64,000 nt of DNA. Origin: Puniceibacterium confluentis (GTDB taxonomy: Bacteria; Pseudomonadota; Alphaproteobacteria; Rhodobacterales; Rhodobacteraceae). Positions 1-10,412 of this stretch are shown one piece after another. Where the stretch lies: the NCBI RefSeq assembly GCF_007923445.1, contig NZ_VOJI01000005.1:124001-188000 (forward strand), written 5' to 3'. Below the pieces are notes generated by a model, which was not told the DNA's origin, made no database searches, and saw only the letters and a list, made by a program, of their open reading frames with translations. How positions within the stretch are numbered: position 1 is the first letter of the stretch; every line of letters starts with the position of its first letter. The translations under genes were made by a program, and so were the position numbers.

Positions 1-49
1 CACAGATCTGCCCTTGTCAAACTCGGTGGGATGTCCAATTAGTCTGGGT

Positions 50-1927
50 ATGGCTCAGCATTCCGACAACCCCGCAGATCCCTTCAAGAAAGCCCTTGCC
101 GAGGCGACCAAGGTCATGGCCCACGACCGCGACCTGACGGTCAGCTATTCGGTCGACCCTTCGGGCGTGTCCGGCGACGCGATGCGCCTGCCGCAGGTGT
201 CGCGCCGCATGACCCGGGATGAAGTCTTGCTGGCGCGCGGCACGGCGGATGCCCTCGCGCTCTATCGTCGGTATCACGACACAGCCACCCACAGCCGCTA
301 TGCTCCTCCGGGCGACATGGCGCGCGAGCTTTACGAAGCGATGGAGACGGCCCGCTGCGAGGCGATGGGCGCACGGGACATGCCCGGCACCGCCGGCAAC
401 ATCGACGTGAAGATCAGCCACGAGGCCGCCCGGCGCGGATACGATCAGGTAAAGCAGGCATCCGATGTGCCGCTGGCGGTCGGCGCAGGCTATCTGATCC
501 GGCATCTGGCGACCGGTCGGGCCCTGCCGCCGGGCGCGCAGAACGTCATGGACCTGTGGCGCGGCTTTATCGAGGATCAGGCCGGCGGAACACTGGACGG
601 GTTGCAGGACAAGCTGGCCGATCAGGGGGAATTTGCCAAATTCTCCCGCAAGATCATTTCCGACCTCGGATACGGCGACCAGCTGGGCGATGATCCGGAC
701 GACATGAACGACGACTCGGACGATCAGGCCGAAGACGGCGGCGAGGAAGAGCAGGATCCCGACAGCACCGGCGACGACGAGGACGGCGAGGAAGATTCCG
801 AGAGCAGCCCCGAATCGTCGCAGGACGAGACGCAGGACAGCAGCCAGGCGCAGGTTTCGATGGACGAACTTGCGGATCAGGAACTGGGCGACGAGGCCGA
901 GATGCCCGAAGGCGAAGCTCCGATGGAGCCCCCTGCCCCGCAGCCGGTTTCCGACGCCGACCCGAATTACACCGTTTATGACAGCGCGCACGACGAAGAG
1001 ATCAAGGCCGAGGATCTGGCCGAGCCGGTCGAACTGGAACGCCTGCGCGCCTATCTCGACCAGCAGCTCGAACCGCTGAAGGGTGCGGTGAGCCGTCTCG
1101 CCAACAAGTTGCAGCGCCGCCTCCAGGCGCAGCAGAACCGGTCGTGGGAATTCGATCTGGAAGAAGGCATGCTCGACGCGGGACGTCTGGCGCGGGTGGT
1201 GGTCAGTCCGACGACGCCGCTGTCCTTCAAGATCGAGAAGGACACCGAATTCCGCGACACGGTGGTGACGCTGCTGCTCGACAACTCGGGCTCGATGCGC
1301 GGTCGACCGATCTCGATCGCTGCGATCTGCGCCGACGTTCTGGCCCGCACGCTCGAGCGCTGCAACGTCAAGGTCGAGATCCTGGGCTTTACCACCAAGG
1401 CCTGGAAAGGCGGCATGGCGCGCGAGAAATGGCTTGGCGCCGGGCGCGAACAGCAGCCCGGGCGGCTGAATGACCTGCGCCATATCATCTACAAGGCCGC
1501 GGATGCGCCCTGGCGGCGGACGCGCGCCAACCTGGGTCTGATGATGAAAGAGGGCCTGCTGAAGGAAAACATCGACGGCGAGGCGCTGGAATGGGCGCAC
1601 CGTCGCATGGTGCACCGCCCCGAGGCGCGCAAGATTCTGATGGTGATTTCAGACGGTGCGCCCGTGGATGATTCGACGCTGTCGGTCAATCCGGCCAACT
1701 TTCTGGAGAAGCACCTGCGCGATGTGATCGCCATGGTCGAGCGGCGTCGTCAGGTCGAACTGCTCGCCATCGGCATCGGCCATGACGTGACGCGCTACTA
1801 CAACCGGGCAGTGACGATCACCGATGTCGAACAGCTTGCCGGGGCGATGACCGAACAACTGGCGTCGCTGTTTGATTCCGATCCGCGGGCCCGGGCCCGG
1901 GTTATGGGACTCAAGCGCGCTTCCTGA
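50..1927 (+). CDS. cobT: Cobaltochelatase subunit CobT
   Basis: CobT is the large AAA-partner subunit of the aerobic (CobN-CobS-CobT) cobaltochelatase, which inserts Co2+ into hydrogenobyrinic acid a,c-diamide in cytoplasmic cobalamin synthesis. The 625-aa protein begins with the family-typical [11 protein letters not shown] stretch, has a very acidic low-complexity linker (about residues 220-310), and ends in a von Willebrand A domain whose metal-site motif DNSGSM lies near residue 410. The ATG at 50 is preferred to the in-frame TTG at 14 because homologues start with this N-terminus. The partner cobS would be expected just upstream, outside the window. Together with the B12 uptake operon at 36-43 kb it implies that the organism both makes and scavenges B12. 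Confidence 0.95.
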   Translation: MAQHSDNPADPFKKALAEATKVMAHDRDLTVSYSVDPSGVSGDAMRLPQVSRRMTRDEVLLARGTADALALYRRYHDTATHSRYAPPGDMARELYEAMETARCEAMGARDMPGTAGNIDVKISHEAARRGYDQVKQASDVPLAVGAGYLIRHLATGRALPPGAQNVMDLWRGFIEDQAGGTLDGLQDKLADQGEFAKFSRKIISDLGYGDQLGDDPDDMNDDSDDQAEDGGEEEQDPDSTGDDEDGEEDSESSPESSQDETQDSSQAQVSMDELADQELGDEAEMPEGEAPMEPPAPQPVSDADPNYTVYDSAHDEEIKAEDLAEPVELERLRAYLDQQLEPLKGAVSRLANKLQRRLQAQQNRSWEFDLEEGMLDAGRLARVVVSPTTPLSFKIEKDTEFRDTVVTLLLDNSGSMRGRPISIAAICADVLARTLERCNVKVEILGFTTKAWKGGMAREKWLGAGREQQPGRLNDLRHIIYKAADAPWRRTRANLGLMMKEGLLKENIDGEALEWAHRRMVHRPEARKILMVISDGAPVDDSTLSVNPANFLEKHLRDVIAMVERRRQVELLAIGIGHDVTRYYNRAVTITDVEQLAGAMTEQLASLFDSDPRARARVMGLKRAS

Positions 1928-2221
1928 CCGGGTTGCGGCACGGCTGCGCTGACTGACGGTGATCTGGCATTGCGCCCCGGGCGGGCGGCGGATGAGGGCG
2001 CTGGCTCCGACGCCCCTGCGCGCGACTCCCCCGGAATATTTCTGCCCTAAGCAGGTCCAAGGGCGCGGCAGCGGTGGTTGCGGCGACCATTTTCCCGGCC
2101 ACTTGGCGAAGTCATGACAGGGCCCGGCGGACCGCGGGGTCGATCATCGGCCTGTGGCCAAAGGTTGCACTGGCAGACTGTCCGGAAAGCGGTATTCTGC
2201 GGCGCAGAGACGGGAGACGCC
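1928..2221. other. Intergenic region cobT to M24 peptidase
   Basis: About 290 bases without a convincing gene. The short reading frames here lack ribosome sites and recognisable products. No clear terminator hairpin with a T-run was seen. Confidence 0.5.
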
Positions 2222-4006
2222 ATGTTCCAGAATTTTGTCGAAACCGCATCCCCCGCGCAGGGCCCGGCACGGCTTGAGGCGCTGCGCGCGGTGCTGAGGG
2301 CCGAAAATCTGGACGGATTCATCGTGCCGCGCGCCGATGCGCATCAGGGCGAATATGTGGCCCCGCGTGACGACCGGCTGGCCTGGCTGACCGGTTTCAC
2401 CGGATCCGCCGGATATTGCGTGGCGCTGCACGAAACGGCCGGCGTCTTTGTCGACAGTCGCTACCGGGTTCAGGTCAGGACACAGGTCGACGAGGCGTTC
2501 ACACCGGTGAACTGGCCCGAGGTCGGGTTGGCAGAGTGGATCGGCAAGGCGCTGCCCGGCGGCGGGCGCGTCGGGTTCGACCCCTGGCTGCACGCCGTCG
2601 AGCCGCTGCGCACGCTGCGGGCCGCCCTGCCGTCGGTCACGCTCGACCCTGTGGACAACCTGGTCGACCGGATCTGGACGGATCAGCCTGCACCGCCCTG
2701 CGGCGCGGTTTTTGCGCATCCGATCGAGCTTGCCGGCGAAGCGCATGGCGACAAGATTGCCAGACTGGCCAAAGGTTTGGGACGGGCCGAAACCTGTGTG
2801 ATCACCCTGCCGGACTCGCTTGCCTGGCTGTTGAACATCCGCGGATCGGACATACCGCGCAATCCCGTCGCGCATGGCTTTGGCCTGTTGCATGCGGATG
2901 CCACGGTGACGCTGTTCATCGACACGGCCAAGCTGGGCGGTCTGGACGGGCATCTCGGGCCACGGGTGACTGTTGCCCCGCAGGACAGCTTTCTCGCCGC
3001 GCTGGCAGCGCTTGGCGGCCCGGTGGCGATTGATCCCGCCAGCTGTCCGGTGGCAGTCGCGCAGACCCTGTCGGGTGCCGGGCTCGAGGTCATCGAAATG
3101 CCCGACCCCTGCGTGCTGCCCAAGGCCACCAAGAACGAAACCGAGATCGCCGGCAGCCGCGCCGCGCATCTGCGCGACGGCGCCGCGATGGTGCGTTTTC
3201 TGGCCTGGCTGGACGCGCAGGCTCCCGGCAGCCTGACCGAGATTGATGTGGTGACCGCACTCGAGGCGGAACGCCGGGCGACCAATGCGCTGCGCGACAT
3301 CAGTTTCGAGACGATCAGCGGCACCGGGGCGCATGGCGCGATCGTGCATTACCGCGTCACGGAAAAGACCAACGCCCGGGTCGAAGACGGCCATCTGCTG
3401 CTGGTGGATTCCGGCGGGCAGTATGTGGACGGCACCACCGACATCACCCGCACCGTCGCAGTGGGCCAGGTGGGCGCGGAAGAGGCCCGTGCCTTTACCC
3501 GCGTGCTGCGCGGCATGATCGCCATCAGCCGGGCGCGCTGGCCTCAGGGGCTTGCCGGGCGCGATCTGGATGCGCTGGCACGTGTGCCGCTGTGGGAGGC
3601 CGGGATGGATTACGGCCATGGCACCGGGCACGGGGTGGGCAGTTACCTCTGTGTACACGAGGGGCCGCAGCGGCTGGCCCGCACCGGGACCGTGCCGCTG
3701 ATCGAAGGCATGATCCTGTCGAACGAGCCGGGCTTTTACCGCGAAGGCGCCTATGGTATCCGTATTGAGAACCTGATTGTGGTGGCCCGGGCCGAGGCGC
3801 TGGCCGGTGCGACGGTTCCGGAAATGCTGTCCTTCGAGACACTGACTTACGTCCCCATCGACCGGCGGCTGATCGTCAGGGAGATGCTGAGCAGAGCCGA
3901 GACCGACTGGCTGAATGCCTATCACGCGACCTGTCGCGCACGCATCGCCCCCCTGGTCGAGGGTGCGGCACGGGACTGGCTGACGGCAGCGACCGAGCCG
4001 CTCTGA
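2222..4006 (+). CDS. M24 family aminopeptidase (Xaa-Pro aminopeptidase type)
   Basis: Predicted cytoplasmic metallo-aminopeptidase of the aminopeptidase P family, which removes the N-terminal residue of peptides whose second residue is proline. The 594-aa length fits the long three-domain form: two creatinase-like N-terminal domains followed by the pita-bread catalytic domain. Metal-ligand motifs are visible in order: LLVDSGGQYVDGTTDITR (two Asp), GHGTGHGVG (His) and SNEPGFY plus GIRIENL (two Glu). The ATG at 2222 follows a GGGAGA Shine-Dalgarno-like sequence; an upstream in-frame extension to 2078 has no support. It stands alone between cobT and the DUF427 gene. Confidence 0.92.
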   Translation: MFQNFVETASPAQGPARLEALRAVLRAENLDGFIVPRADAHQGEYVAPRDDRLAWLTGFTGSAGYCVALHETAGVFVDSRYRVQVRTQVDEAFTPVNWPEVGLAEWIGKALPGGGRVGFDPWLHAVEPLRTLRAALPSVTLDPVDNLVDRIWTDQPAPPCGAVFAHPIELAGEAHGDKIARLAKGLGRAETCVITLPDSLAWLLNIRGSDIPRNPVAHGFGLLHADATVTLFIDTAKLGGLDGHLGPRVTVAPQDSFLAALAALGGPVAIDPASCPVAVAQTLSGAGLEVIEMPDPCVLPKATKNETEIAGSRAAHLRDGAAMVRFLAWLDAQAPGSLTEIDVVTALEAERRATNALRDISFETISGTGAHGAIVHYRVTEKTNARVEDGHLLLVDSGGQYVDGTTDITRTVAVGQVGAEEARAFTRVLRGMIAISRARWPQGLAGRDLDALARVPLWEAGMDYGHGTGHGVGSYLCVHEGPQRLARTGTVPLIEGMILSNEPGFYREGAYGIRIENLIVVARAEALAGATVPEMLSFETLTYVPIDRRLIVREMLSRAETDWLNAYHATCRARIAPLVEGAARDWLTAATEPL

Positions 4007-4081
4007 CGGCGCGGCGGATCTGAGATGACACACGCCCGTTACGCGGGTGATTGATGACAATGGAATTCTGGGAGAGACACG

Positions 4082-4426
4082 ATGAGCAAACACATCACCA
4101 TCCGGCCCGCCGAGGGCACCTGGGTCGTGCGCGCCGGCGGCGCGGTGCTGGGCGAAAGCAATGCGGCGCTGGAACTGAGCGAAGGCGACCTTCCTTTCGT
4201 GATTTACTTTCCGAAGTCGGACATCGCCATGGCGCTGCTGGACAGCACGGATCACACCACCGCCAACCCGCACGTGGGTCAGGCGTCATATTTTTCGATC
4301 ATGTCCAAGAGCCGGACCTATGCCAACGCCGCCTGGTGTTACGAAGACCCCAAACAGGATGTGGCCGGAATCAAGGGGTATCTGGCGTTCCACGTCCAGG
4401 ACGGCGTGATGGTCGAACAGATCTGA
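4082..4426 (+). CDS. DUF427 domain protein
   Basis: A 114-aa protein that is essentially one DUF427 domain: an early VRAGGAVLGES strand, then YFPKSDI, DHTTANPHVGQASYFS and AAWCYEDPKQDVAGIKGYLAF, matching the conserved order of that family (small beta-rich proteins of unknown biochemical function). There is no signal peptide or membrane segment. The ATG is preceded by GGGAGAGACAC, a good ribosome site. It follows the M24 peptidase on the same strand after 75 bases and may be cotranscribed, but nothing links the two functionally. Confidence 0.85.
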   Translation: MSKHITIRPAEGTWVVRAGGAVLGESNAALELSEGDLPFVIYFPKSDIAMALLDSTDHTTANPHVGQASYFSIMSKSRTYANAAWCYEDPKQDVAGIKGYLAFHVQDGVMVEQI

Positions 4427-4604
4427 CCCCGGCCCGGTCGGCAGAAATCATGTCCGTGTTGCCCGCCAGGCTGGCGGGCGGTGCCTGTACGCCTCCGCTC
4501 CGCGTACATCGGCCAGGACCCCAGCTTCAGACATGCGGTGCCTCTGTGGTGACCGCTGTGCTGCCTGGCGGTGCGGGCTGCGCCGTGCGCGGGCTGTCAG
4601 CGCC

Positions 4605-6287
4605 TCAGCTGTGCTCTTCGGCAGCCGTTGCCGCCAATGCCCGGTTATAGGCCTTCAGCGCGTCGAGGTGGAACAAGGCGCCCTGCAGCACGGGTCGCTT
4701 TTCGACGCCGTGAATCTCCACCACCGGCAGGAACGGCCGACCTGACGTGTCGAACAGAGGCAGCACCACGTCCAGTGTCGAGGTTGCGTTGACAAACAGG
4801 CCCTGCGCCACCATCTCGCCGCAGGCTTCAAGATCTTCCGGCGGCAGATCCTGCATTTTGCGCATCACGCCGCTGACCCGGAACATCCTGAGCAGATAGG
4901 CCTGCGGCCCGGCCGCCAGATGGACATTGCGTCGCTCCAGCTGGGTGAGGAAAAACGAGCGGTCCACCAGACGCGAGGCCAGGCTGGTGGACAGCGACAC
5001 CGACACCATCACCGCCAGTCCGGTCTGCCAGTCTCCGGTCAGTTCGAACACGATCAAGGTGGTCGATATCGGTGCCCCGAGAACCGCCGCCGCCACAGCC
5101 CCCATCCCGGCCAGAGCATAGAGCGTCGAGGCCCCGGACTGGTCGGGGAACAGCCCGGTGGCAATCAGGCCGAACGCCATGCCGGTCAGCGCCCCGATCA
5201 TCAGCGCGGGCGAGAATATGCCGCCGCCCATGCGCCCGGCAAAGGTGATGGCAACGGCCATGACCTTGAGCACCGCAAACACAATGGCTTCGTAGAGGAT
5301 CAGATCCCCGGTCAGGGCGCGGCTGGTCGTCTCGTAGCCGACCCCGATGATGTGCGGGAACCAGATCGCCAGCGCGCCCAGCAGCAGCCCTGCGGTGGCC
5401 GGGCGCAGCAGGTTGGGCAGGCTCAGGCGACGTTGCAGCCGACTGCCCAGATCGTCGGCCCAGAAGATCCCGCGCATGGTGATCACCGCGACAAGTCCGC
5501 AGACCAGTCCGAGCAGCAGAAAGGCCGGAAGCTCGAGATAGAACTCGACGACGGTGGTGCCGGGCAGACGGAATTCGGTCACGTCGCCAAACGCCAGCCG
5601 GTTGATCACGGTGCCGGCCGCCGATGCCACCACAATCGGCGCAAAGGCATGCAGGGCAAAGTGCCGCAGCACCACCTCGAGCGCAAACAGTGCGCCGGCG
5701 ATGGGGGCATTGAACGAGGCTGAAACGGCGGCGGCCACGGCGCAGCCCAGCAGGTCGCGCCCGGTGATTCCATCCGCGCGGATCAGGTTGCTGACCCAGC
5801 TCGAGATCATCGCCGCCATGTGCACCACCGGGCCTTCGCGCCCCGACGAGCCCCCGGTCGACAGGGTGATCCAGGAGGCAAGGACCGACGCGATGCCGGC
5901 CTTGCGTTCCACCCGGCCGTTGTACAGTGCGGCCCCTTCGATCACATCCGCAACCGCGCGCACCCGACCGTCCGGCGTGAAAAAATGCACGATCAATCCG
6001 ACGACAAGGCCCCCGGCCACCGGGATCAGCAGCACCAGATACCAGGGCAGTGTCTCGGCGAAACTGGCCAGAAGGTTGACATCCTCGGTGCCGTAGAGCG
6101 CGGTCTGCAAACCCTCGATCGCCTTGCGGAACAGCAGCGCCGCGGTGCCGGCAGCGATACCGATGGCCAGGGCGATGAACCAGAACTGCACCTGTCCGGG
6201 CCCCCGGTGCCGCAGCAATTGCCAGCCGCGCCCACAGCTGGCCTTTGCCTCGTTCCACTGCCGTCTGACCAAAGGGTCCGTTGCCAT
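4605..6287 (-). CDS. ClC-type chloride channel/antiporter
   Basis: Inner-membrane chloride channel or Cl-/H+ antiporter of the ClC family, 560 aa from the ATG at 6287 (GGAGAC just upstream); in-frame ATGs further upstream are possible. Many hydrophobic helices run through the first 430 residues. Visible family motifs are GGSSGREGP, which carries the gating glutamate, and GGGIFSPAL, matching the GxFxP anion-binding loop. The first motif (GSGIP in the best known members) is replaced by GRVRAVAD, as in a divergent subgroup. The C-terminal 100 residues look like a CBS-type regulatory domain. It is divergent from the flavoprotein gene at 6362, with 74 bases between them that must hold both promoters. 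Confidence 0.9.
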   Translation of the reverse strand: MATDPLVRRQWNEAKASCGRGWQLLRHRGPGQVQFWFIALAIGIAAGTAALLFRKAIEGLQTALYGTEDVNLLASFAETLPWYLVLLIPVAGGLVVGLIVHFFTPDGRVRAVADVIEGAALYNGRVERKAGIASVLASWITLSTGGSSGREGPVVHMAAMISSWVSNLIRADGITGRDLLGCAVAAAVSASFNAPIAGALFALEVVLRHFALHAFAPIVVASAAGTVINRLAFGDVTEFRLPGTTVVEFYLELPAFLLLGLVCGLVAVITMRGIFWADDLGSRLQRRLSLPNLLRPATAGLLLGALAIWFPHIIGVGYETTSRALTGDLILYEAIVFAVLKVMAVAITFAGRMGGGIFSPALMIGALTGMAFGLIATGLFPDQSGASTLYALAGMGAVAAAVLGAPISTTLIVFELTGDWQTGLAVMVSVSLSTSLASRLVDRSFFLTQLERRNVHLAAGPQAYLLRMFRVSGVMRKMQDLPPEDLEACGEMVAQGLFVNATSTLDVVLPLFDTSGRPFLPVVEIHGVEKRPVLQGALFHLDALKAYNRALAATAAEEHS

Positions 6288-6361
6288 ACCGTCTCCGTCA
6301 TCAGGGTTTCGCATGTGCAACACCCGGGCTAGGATCACGCCTGATTTACCGGAGTCGTTTC

Positions 6362-7750
6362 ATGCCCCAGCCCCAGGCCCTGTCTGCCCTTGGTACTTTC
6401 CTAGGCCAACGGCTCAGCACGTCCAAGTCCGATCTGGACCTGCACGGCCGGTCGGAGTCATATTTTGCCCTGACCCCGCCGGATGCGGTGGCCTATCCCG
6501 AGTCCACCGAGGAGGTGCAGCAGATCCTGCGGATCTGCCACGAACACGGGGTGCCCGTCACCGGCTGGGGCACCGGCACCTCGCTCGAAGGCCATGCGCT
6601 GGCGGTCGCGGGCGGCGTGGTGGTGGACTTCAGGTTGATGGACAGGGTGTTGGAAATCCGCGCCGCAGACATGGATGTGGCGGTGCAGCCCGGCGTGACC
6701 CGCGAAGCGCTGAACCAGCAACTGCGCGCGACGGGGTTGTTTTTTTCGGTCGATCCCGGAGCGAATGCCTCGCTTGGGGGGATGGCGGCGACAGGCGCCT
6801 CCGGCACAACATCGGTGCGCTATGGCACGATGCGCGACAATGTCCTGGCGATGCAGGTCGTGCTGGCGGATGGCCGTGTCATCCGCACCGGCGGGCGGGC
6901 GCGCAAATCTTCGGCCGGGTATGATCTCACCGGGTTGATGGTCGGCTCCGAAGGCACATTGGGCCTGATCACCGAACTCACCCTGCGTCTGCATGGCGTG
7001 CCCGAGGCGGTCTCGGCCGGGGTCTGCGCCTTTGCCGGGATCGAGGATGCGGTGAACGCGGTGCTCGACACCATCCAGATGGGCATTCCGGTGGCGCGGA
7101 TCGAATTCGTCGATGCCGCCACGGCGGCCGCCTTCAACGCCTATGCCGGGACCAGCCTGCCGGAGTGCCCGCATCTGATGCTTGAATTTCACGGCAGTCC
7201 GGACAGCGTCAAACAGGACTCTGAACGCTTTGGCGAGATTGCCGCCGAACATCACGGCCGCGGGTTTCAGTGGTCGACCCGCGAAGAAGACCGTCGCGCG
7301 CTGTGGGCGATGCGCCACAACGCCTATTACGCCATACTCGCATCCCGCCCCGGCGCGCGGGCCCTGGTCACCGACATCTGCGTGCCGATTTCGCGGCTGG
7401 CTCAGGCAGTGACGGAAACCCAGGCAGACCTGTCGCGCGCCTCGATCCCCGGCCCGATCCTTGGCCACGTCGGAGACGGCAACTTTCACAGTGTTCTGCT
7501 GGTTGATCCCGCCCGCCCCGAGGATCTGGCCGAAGCAAAGGCACTGTCGCACCGCATGGTGGAGCGGGCGCTGGACCTTGGCGGTACCGCAACCGGTGAA
7601 CATGGTGTCGGTCTGGGCAAGCTGGACTACATGCAGCGCGAACACGGCGACGGTTGGGATGTGATGACCACCCTGAAACAGGCGCTGGACCCCAAGGGCA
7701 TCCTGAACCCGGGCAAGCTTGTCCGGAGCCCCGGGCTATCCCGCCAATAG
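6362..7750 (+). CDS. FAD-binding oxidoreductase, D-lactate dehydrogenase (cytochrome)-like
   Basis: Predicted flavoenzyme oxidising a 2-hydroxyacid such as D-lactate and passing electrons to a cytochrome or quinone. The 462-aa protein has an N-terminal FAD_binding_4 domain (PVTGWGTGTSLEGHAL and the FAD-site stretch SVDPGANASLGGMAATGASG) and a C-terminal FAD-oxidase C domain with HVGDGNFHSVLL and TGEHGVGLGK, both typical of the Dld/GlcD group. The ATG at 6362 was chosen because the FAD domain begins soon after it. Its last 15 bases overlap the 3' end of recN on the other strand. D-lactate is the best guess; glycolate or 2-hydroxyglutarate cannot be excluded from sequence alone. Confidence 0.85.
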   Translation: MPQPQALSALGTFLGQRLSTSKSDLDLHGRSESYFALTPPDAVAYPESTEEVQQILRICHEHGVPVTGWGTGTSLEGHALAVAGGVVVDFRLMDRVLEIRAADMDVAVQPGVTREALNQQLRATGLFFSVDPGANASLGGMAATGASGTTSVRYGTMRDNVLAMQVVLADGRVIRTGGRARKSSAGYDLTGLMVGSEGTLGLITELTLRLHGVPEAVSAGVCAFAGIEDAVNAVLDTIQMGIPVARIEFVDAATAAAFNAYAGTSLPECPHLMLEFHGSPDSVKQDSERFGEIAAEHHGRGFQWSTREEDRRALWAMRHNAYYAILASRPGARALVTDICVPISRLAQAVTETQADLSRASIPGPILGHVGDGNFHSVLLVDPARPEDLAEAKALSHRMVERALDLGGTATGEHGVGLGKLDYMQREHGDGWDVMTTLKQALDPKGILNPGKLVRSPGLSRQ

Positions 7751-9385
7751 GGCCCGAGCAGCGGCGCGCGCCTCGGTGGTCACGATGTCACCAGCGAGCA
7801 TACGGGCAATCTCGGCTTCGCGCTGATCGGCGTCCAGGGGCACAACCGTCGAGGTGGTCACCTCGGCCTCGATCCGCTTTTCCACCCGCCAGTGATGTGC
7901 CCCAAGGGCTGCCACCTGCGGTGAATGGGTCACCACCAGCACCTGCCCGCCCTGCGCCAGCGCCGACAGCCGCCGCCCGACGGCATCGGCGGTGGCGCCC
8001 CCGACCCCCCGGTCGATTTCGTCAAAGATCATGGTGACGCCGCGGTTGCGCTCCTTGCTCAGGCAGACTTTTAGAGCAAGAAGAAAGCGGCTGAGTTCGC
8101 CCCCCGACGCGATCTTGCCCAGAGGCCCGGCCGGAGCACCGGGGTTGGTGGCAACGGTAAAGGCCACCACATCGCGGCCTTCGGGTCCGGCGGGCCCCTC
8201 GTCCAGTGCCGTCTCGAAAACCGCGCGCTCCATTTTCAGCGGCGCGAGTTCGGCCGAGACGGCAGCGTCCAGCCGTGCGGCCGCGCTGCGGCGGGCCAGG
8301 GACAACGCCGCGGCAGCCGTATCATACCCATCCTCTGCGCGGCGCAGCTCGGCCTTGAGGGCGGCCAGATCCTCGGCCCCCTGATCCAGCGCCGCCAGTT
8401 TGCCGTGCAGCCCGGCGGCAAACTCCGCCAATTCGTCCGGGGCCACCTGATGTTTGCGCGCCAGCGCCCGGATCGCAAACAACCGCTCTTCGGCGGCTTC
8501 GAGGGCATGGGGATCGAACGACAGCCCGTCAAGACAGCTTTCCACCCCTGCCGTCGCCTCGCCCAGTTCGACCATGGCGCGTTCCAGCGCCGCCAGCGGC
8601 GCCTCAAGCGCGCCCTCGGCCTGCTGGGCCACGCCATCCAGCCAGCGCAGGGCGTCTCCCATCGCCTGCTCGGCGCCGTTTGCAAGCGCGACGCGGGCAC
8701 GACTGATGTCTTCGCGGATGCGCTCGGCGCCCTGCATGTGGCGACGCTGTGCGTCGAGCTGAGCTTCTTCGCCGGGTTGCGGATCGAGCGAGTCCATCTC
8801 GGCCACCGCATGGCGCAGGAAATCCTCTTCGGCGCGCACCGCGTCAAGGGCGGCCTCGGCGGCGTCCAGCGCCCGGGTGGCCTTGGTGCGCCGGGTCCAG
8901 GCCTGCCGCGTGGCATCCAGCGCCGCCTCGAGTCCGGCATAGCTGTCCAGCAGCGTGCGGTGCCCGCGCGGGTTCAGCAACCCGCGATCGTCATGCTGGC
9001 CGTGCAATTCGACCAGTGTTTCCGACAGGGCGCGCAGCACCTCGCCTGAACAGCGGCGGTCATTGACCCAGGCGGTCTTGCGGCCGTCGGCGGCATTGAC
9101 CCGGCGCAAGATCAGCTCGCTGCCCGCCGGAAGCCCGGCATCCTCCAGCACCGCCCGTGCCGCGTGCTCGGGTGCGAGCTCGAATACGGCCGTGACCTCA
9201 CCCTGATCCGCCCCCGCGCGCACCAGTTCCGCGCGCCCGCGCCAGCCCAGCACAAACCCCAGCGAATCCAGCAGGATCGACTTGCCCGCGCCGGTTTCCC
9301 CGGTCAGCACGTTCAGGCCCGGCTGAAAGGCAAGTTCCAGCCGGTCGATGATGAGCATGTCGCGGATTTCAAGCGCGCGCAGCAT
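7736..9385 (-). CDS. recN: DNA repair protein RecN
   Basis: SMC-like ATPase that acts at DNA double-strand breaks in the cytoplasm. The 549-aa protein starts with MLRALEIRDMLIIDRLEL and the Walker A motif GETGAGKS (about residues 30-37), has a long central helical, Glu/Arg-rich coiled-coil region, then the ABC signature (IASGGELSRFLLALK) and Walker B (MIFDEID) near residues 430-470. It is the last gene of the lpxC-bamD-recN run, 39 bases after bamD. No LexA-type operator was identified in that short gap, so expression with bamD is likely. Confidence 0.96.
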   Translation of the reverse strand: MLRALEIRDMLIIDRLELAFQPGLNVLTGETGAGKSILLDSLGFVLGWRGRAELVRAGADQGEVTAVFELAPEHAARAVLEDAGLPAGSELILRRVNAADGRKTAWVNDRRCSGEVLRALSETLVELHGQHDDRGLLNPRGHRTLLDSYAGLEAALDATRQAWTRRTKATRALDAAEAALDAVRAEEDFLRHAVAEMDSLDPQPGEEAQLDAQRRHMQGAERIREDISRARVALANGAEQAMGDALRWLDGVAQQAEGALEAPLAALERAMVELGEATAGVESCLDGLSFDPHALEAAEERLFAIRALARKHQVAPDELAEFAAGLHGKLAALDQGAEDLAALKAELRRAEDGYDTAAAALSLARRSAAARLDAAVSAELAPLKMERAVFETALDEGPAGPEGRDVVAFTVATNPGAPAGPLGKIASGGELSRFLLALKVCLSKERNRGVTMIFDEIDRGVGGATADAVGRRLSALAQGGQVLVVTHSPQVAALGAHHWRVEKRIEAEVTTSTVVPLDADQREAEIARMLAGDIVTTEARAAARALLAG

Positions 9386-9424
9386 GGAACGCCCCCTTAC
9401 GAACGGCCCCGGGCCGCCCCGGAC

Positions 9425-10279
9425 TTAAAGCCACTGACCCTTGATCATTTGCCGGTAGATCTTGGCCAGCCAACTGTCGCCCGCCGCTTCCAGCTCGAGC
9501 CCACGCCCGGTGAGCAGCTTGTAGCTGTCATCGTACCACTGCGTCGATTGATAGTTGTACCCCAGGATCGCTCCCGCGGTCTGCGCCTCCTGGGTCAGAC
9601 CCAGCGAAAGATAGGATTCGACCAGACGGTGCAGGGCCTCGGCGGTGTGGGTGGTGGTCTGGAAATCCTCGACAACCACACGGAACCGATTGACCGCAGC
9701 CGCATAGTTGCGCCGCTTGAGATAGTAGCGCCCGATTTCCATCTCCTTGCCGGCCAGGTGGTCAAAGGCCAGATCGAACTTGAGAACCGACGAGCGGGCA
9801 TATTCGCTGTCCGGATAGCGTTCGATCACTGTACGCAGGCTTTGCAGCGCCTGGAACGTCAGGCCCTGATCGCGGCCGACTTCCTCGATCTGGTCATAAT
9901 AAGACAGGGCCAGCAGATATTGCGCATAGGCTGCATCGTCCTCGAGCGGATAGAAATCGATATACCGCTGAGCCGCAGAACGGCTGTTTTCGTAGTCCTT
10001 GTCACGGTGATAGGAAAACGCCTGCATGATCAGCGCGCGCTTGCCCCACTCGGAATAAGGGTACAGCCGCTCGATCTCGCCAAAGTAAAAGGCAGCCCGC
10101 GTGGGATCGTTGCGGTTCAGTTCGAACTCGCCCCGTTCATAGATCTGCTCGGCGGTATAGTTTTCGAGCGCGGGATCACCCCCCAGAGCGGTGGACTCGG
10201 TGCGGTCACCGCAGGCCGAAACGAGGCCCAACACCAGAACTGCCCCGATCACAGATAGTCGCGACCTGCCGCCTGTCAT
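9425..10279 (-). CDS. bamD: Outer membrane assembly lipoprotein BamD
   Basis: Lipoprotein component of the BAM complex, which folds beta-barrel proteins into the outer membrane. The 284-aa precursor has a short basic N-terminus, a hydrophobic segment and a lipobox LVSAC with the lipid-modified Cys near residue 20, followed by TPR-like helical repeats (for example the YEQIYERGEFELN-type repeat starting near residue 40). The ATG at 10279 has GGGTGAG upstream; in-frame codons further upstream run into the lpxC side and would bury the lipobox. It lies between lpxC and recN, the usual alphaproteobacterial order. Confidence 0.94.
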   Translation of the reverse strand: MTGGRSRLSVIGAVLVLGLVSACGDRTESTALGGDPALENYTAEQIYERGEFELNRNDPTRAAFYFGEIERLYPYSEWGKRALIMQAFSYHRDKDYENSRSAAQRYIDFYPLEDDAAYAQYLLALSYYDQIEEVGRDQGLTFQALQSLRTVIERYPDSEYARSSVLKFDLAFDHLAGKEMEIGRYYLKRRNYAAAVNRFRVVVEDFQTTTHTAEALHRLVESYLSLGLTQEAQTAGAILGYNYQSTQWYDDSYKLLTGRGLELEAAGDSWLAKIYRQMIKGQWL

Positions 10280-10412
10280 GCTGCTCACCCTTGATTGCGC
10301 AATGCGGGACTTGTGCCCTGCTCTGGCCCCGGTCCTAGCACAGAAAATTCTGGTGCAAAACGCCTTTGCACCGTTTTCCGCCGACGCTGTGGCAAGTTCT
10401 GAACCAGTCGGT